In this document: positions 62,620 through 64,000 of the stretch, piece after piece
How the letters are laid out: each line of letters begins with the position of its first letter
How positions within the stretch are numbered: position 1 is the first letter of the stretch
Made by a program: the position numbers and the translations under genes
The notes under the pieces: model-generated
What the model saw: the letters and a program-made list of their open reading frames with translations, nothing else
What the model was told of the DNA's origin: nothing
Databases searched by the model: none
From: Collinsella sp. OM04-5
Lineage (GTDB): Bacteria; Actinomycetota; Coriobacteriia; Coriobacteriales; Coriobacteriaceae
Reading direction: 5' to 3'
Assembly: GCF_003439125.1 (NCBI RefSeq)
Contig: NZ_QSUU01000009.1
Span: 1-64,000 of the forward strand
Length of the DNA stretch: 64,000 nt

Positions 62620-62719
62620 GCCGAGTCTTCAGCATCACCGTCGACTGAGCAACAACCGCTTTACCTTAGTGGGCGCCAATCGAGGGTCGATTAATGGGTC
62701 GCCTCGTCCACTAACGCAT

Positions 62720-64000
62720 TTATTCCACGCGCTCTGACAGTCGATATTTGCGGTTGCGGCTTGTCGACGGCGCCGTCGGCTCAAGCTCACCCTGTGCAAT
62801 GAGTGCATTGACGCGTACCCTAACCTGGGAAACCGTGAGTCCCGTGCGCTCCGCCAGTTCGCGCGTCCCCAATTCGCCGTAGCGCCTGAGTGCCGTCATA
62901 ATCAAGTCCCCGCCATGATCGACCGGCTCGATCTTTGAACGGTAAAGTACGACCTTGAACCGATCGAATCCGGGGCAGAACAGGGGCTCGGCCAGACCAT
63001 GCGCGCGCATAGCATCGATCATCATCGGGATGCCCGAGCCATTTCCCTCAGCCGGCGAGCCTGCGCCATCCGGCAGTGGAACAATCGACATGAGTTTCAC
63101 GAGCGTTGCATTACGGCATCGGGAGCTGCCGTCAAACAAGTTCTCGCGAGTCTTTCCCCCGTAAAGGCCGCCAGGATTCGTCACCTCGACACGATCGTCA
63201 AAGACGTCGACGGCAATCGATTGTCCACAGAACCGATCCCCGTATTCTCGATGGATTACGGCGTTGGCGATTGCCTCGCGCAGAACCTCCTCGGGAATCT
63301 CTAGCGAGTCGACACGCGAGACGCCTTGGACGGTCGAGGTTCGCCGCAAATTCTTGGCGACGGCCGCGACAGCATCCGAGATCATCTCGCCCAACGTTCC
63401 CTCACAGATTGTGCGGTCCATGAACCTCAGCGACCCCGCCGTGCCTTTCCGGGTCCCCGCATAGACAGCCATGTCGATAAAGAGCTTGGGATAAAACTGC
63501 TGAGGGTAGGTGCCCGCAACTAGGAGTCCAGCCTTGGTGACATTGCCCTGGGAATCAAGGAAATTTAGGCGCTCCAGCTTCGTTTGTTTGTCCGGCGCGC
63601 CGCGCATTGCCCGGGGCGTCAACGAGAAAGCCCGATCTATCGTACGGTCGACCAGCGTCTCGTCGAGATCGTCCGCGCCCGCGCCCGCCACCGCGTCGCG
63701 ATCGCTCGGAGTCGCTCGACCGTATGACGCCAACGCGAGCACCTCGGTCGACGAAAGCGGGACATCTTTGTCATCGATGCGTTTGTAGCTGCCACCTTGA
63801 GCGCCCCGCTCTATGACATAGCAAGGCTTGCTAGACGGGTCGAGCTCCTCAATCGTGATAACGAGAACAACGGTACCCCGAAGCTCCACGCGCTCAATGG
63901 TGTATTTGGGCGGATTGGCCAGCTTTCCGCGACCGCCGGCATCGCCCATGCCCGCCACGAATTGGTTGAGCACTTTCTCGGTCTCAAAGTTTGCAACTGG
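62720..64000 (-). CDS. AlbA_2/Schlafen-type ATP-binding regulator, truncated by the window
   Basis: At least 426 residues; the frame stays open to position 64000, so the N-terminus is missing. The first part is the end of an AlbA_2 (divergent AAA-4) domain (YTIERVELRGTVVLVITIEE, CYVIERGAQGGSYKRID). A GHKL-like ATPase domain follows (REAIANAVIHREYGD, VEVTNPGGLYGG, GSGIPMMIDAM), then a C-terminal winged-helix (YGELGTRELAERTGLTVSQVRVRVNALI). Proteins of this layout are thought to be transcription regulators. Confidence 0.85.
   Translation of the reverse strand, partial: PVANFETEKVLNQFVAGMGDAGGRGKLANPPKYTIERVELRGTVVLVITIEELDPSSKPCYVIERGAQGGSYKRIDDKDVPLSSTEVLALASYGRATPSDRDAVAGAGADDLDETLVDRTIDRAFSLTPRAMRGAPDKQTKLERLNFLDSQGNVTKAGLLVAGTYPQQFYPKLFIDMAVYAGTRKGTAGSLRFMDRTICEGTLGEMISDAVAAVAKNLRRTSTVQGVSRVDSLEIPEEVLREAIANAVIHREYGDRFCGQSIAVDVFDDRVEVTNPGGLYGGKTRENLFDGSSRCRNATLVKLMSIVPLPDGAGSPAEGNGSGIPMMIDAMRAHGLAEPLFCPGFDRFKVVLYRSKIEPVDHGGDLIMTALRRYGELGTRELAERTGLTVSQVRVRVNALIAQGELEPTAPSTSRNRKYRLSERVE

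Overview
The window looks like a chromosomal segment of a Collinsella-type actinobacterium (Coriobacteriia). It is GC-rich, has strong AGGAGG-type ribosome sites, a T-box in front of pheST, a Flp/Tad pilus operon of Gram-positive type, and a gene content (CpsCDB module, VanRS-like two-component system, CbiMNQO transporter, DUF4012 protein) typical of gut Coriobacteriia. The genus is inferred; no marker gene such as 16S rRNA is present. No prophage, transposase, integrase or CRISPR array was seen.

Layout: 0.1-10.5 kb, minus strand: htpG, an acetyltransferase, a CpsC-CpsD-CpsB tyrosine-kinase/phosphatase module without polymer genes, PhoR/PhoB, an isolated pstB, and a VanS/VanR-like pair divergent from a secreted D-Ala-D-Ala carboxypeptidase. 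12-16 kb: tRNA-Ser, a large unknown TPR-like protein and three tRNA-Arg genes. 16-26.4 kb: serS, a 57-residue membrane protein, proC, rlmH, an SPFH protein, tRNA-Leu, and the chain GH5-like/rsmI/metG/rsmA/tatD. 26.6-27.6 kb: tRNA-Phe and a toxin-antitoxin-like pair. 27.7-37.3 kb: a twelve-gene Tad pilus operon. 37.5-45.8 kb: rsgA, a Ca2+-type P-ATPase with a hairpin over its ribosome site, pyk, a DUF559-like protein and a PF00882-like protein. 45.9-48.7 kb: an ECF-type Ni/Co transporter behind a NikR-like palindrome. 49-58.7 kb: pheT, pheS with its T-box, an M32 carboxypeptidase, glmM and a DUF4012 protein. 58.8-64 kb: an EamA transporter, tRNA-Val, four small poorly known genes, and an AlbA/Schlafen-type regulator cut by the window edge.

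The most unusual content is non-coding. At four tRNA loci (Arg twice, Leu, Phe) the 3' half of the tRNA plus its terminator, 60-67 bp, is directly repeated. The two copies are separated by a 119-129 bp insert containing hairpins. Each insert ends with an inverted copy of the T-loop of that particular tRNA. tRNA-Ser has the inverted T-loop but no duplication. Two further families of large hairpin elements lie directly after the stop codons of housekeeping genes (htpG, pheS, glmM; and the P-ATPase, pheT). These are the best candidates for an undescribed system.
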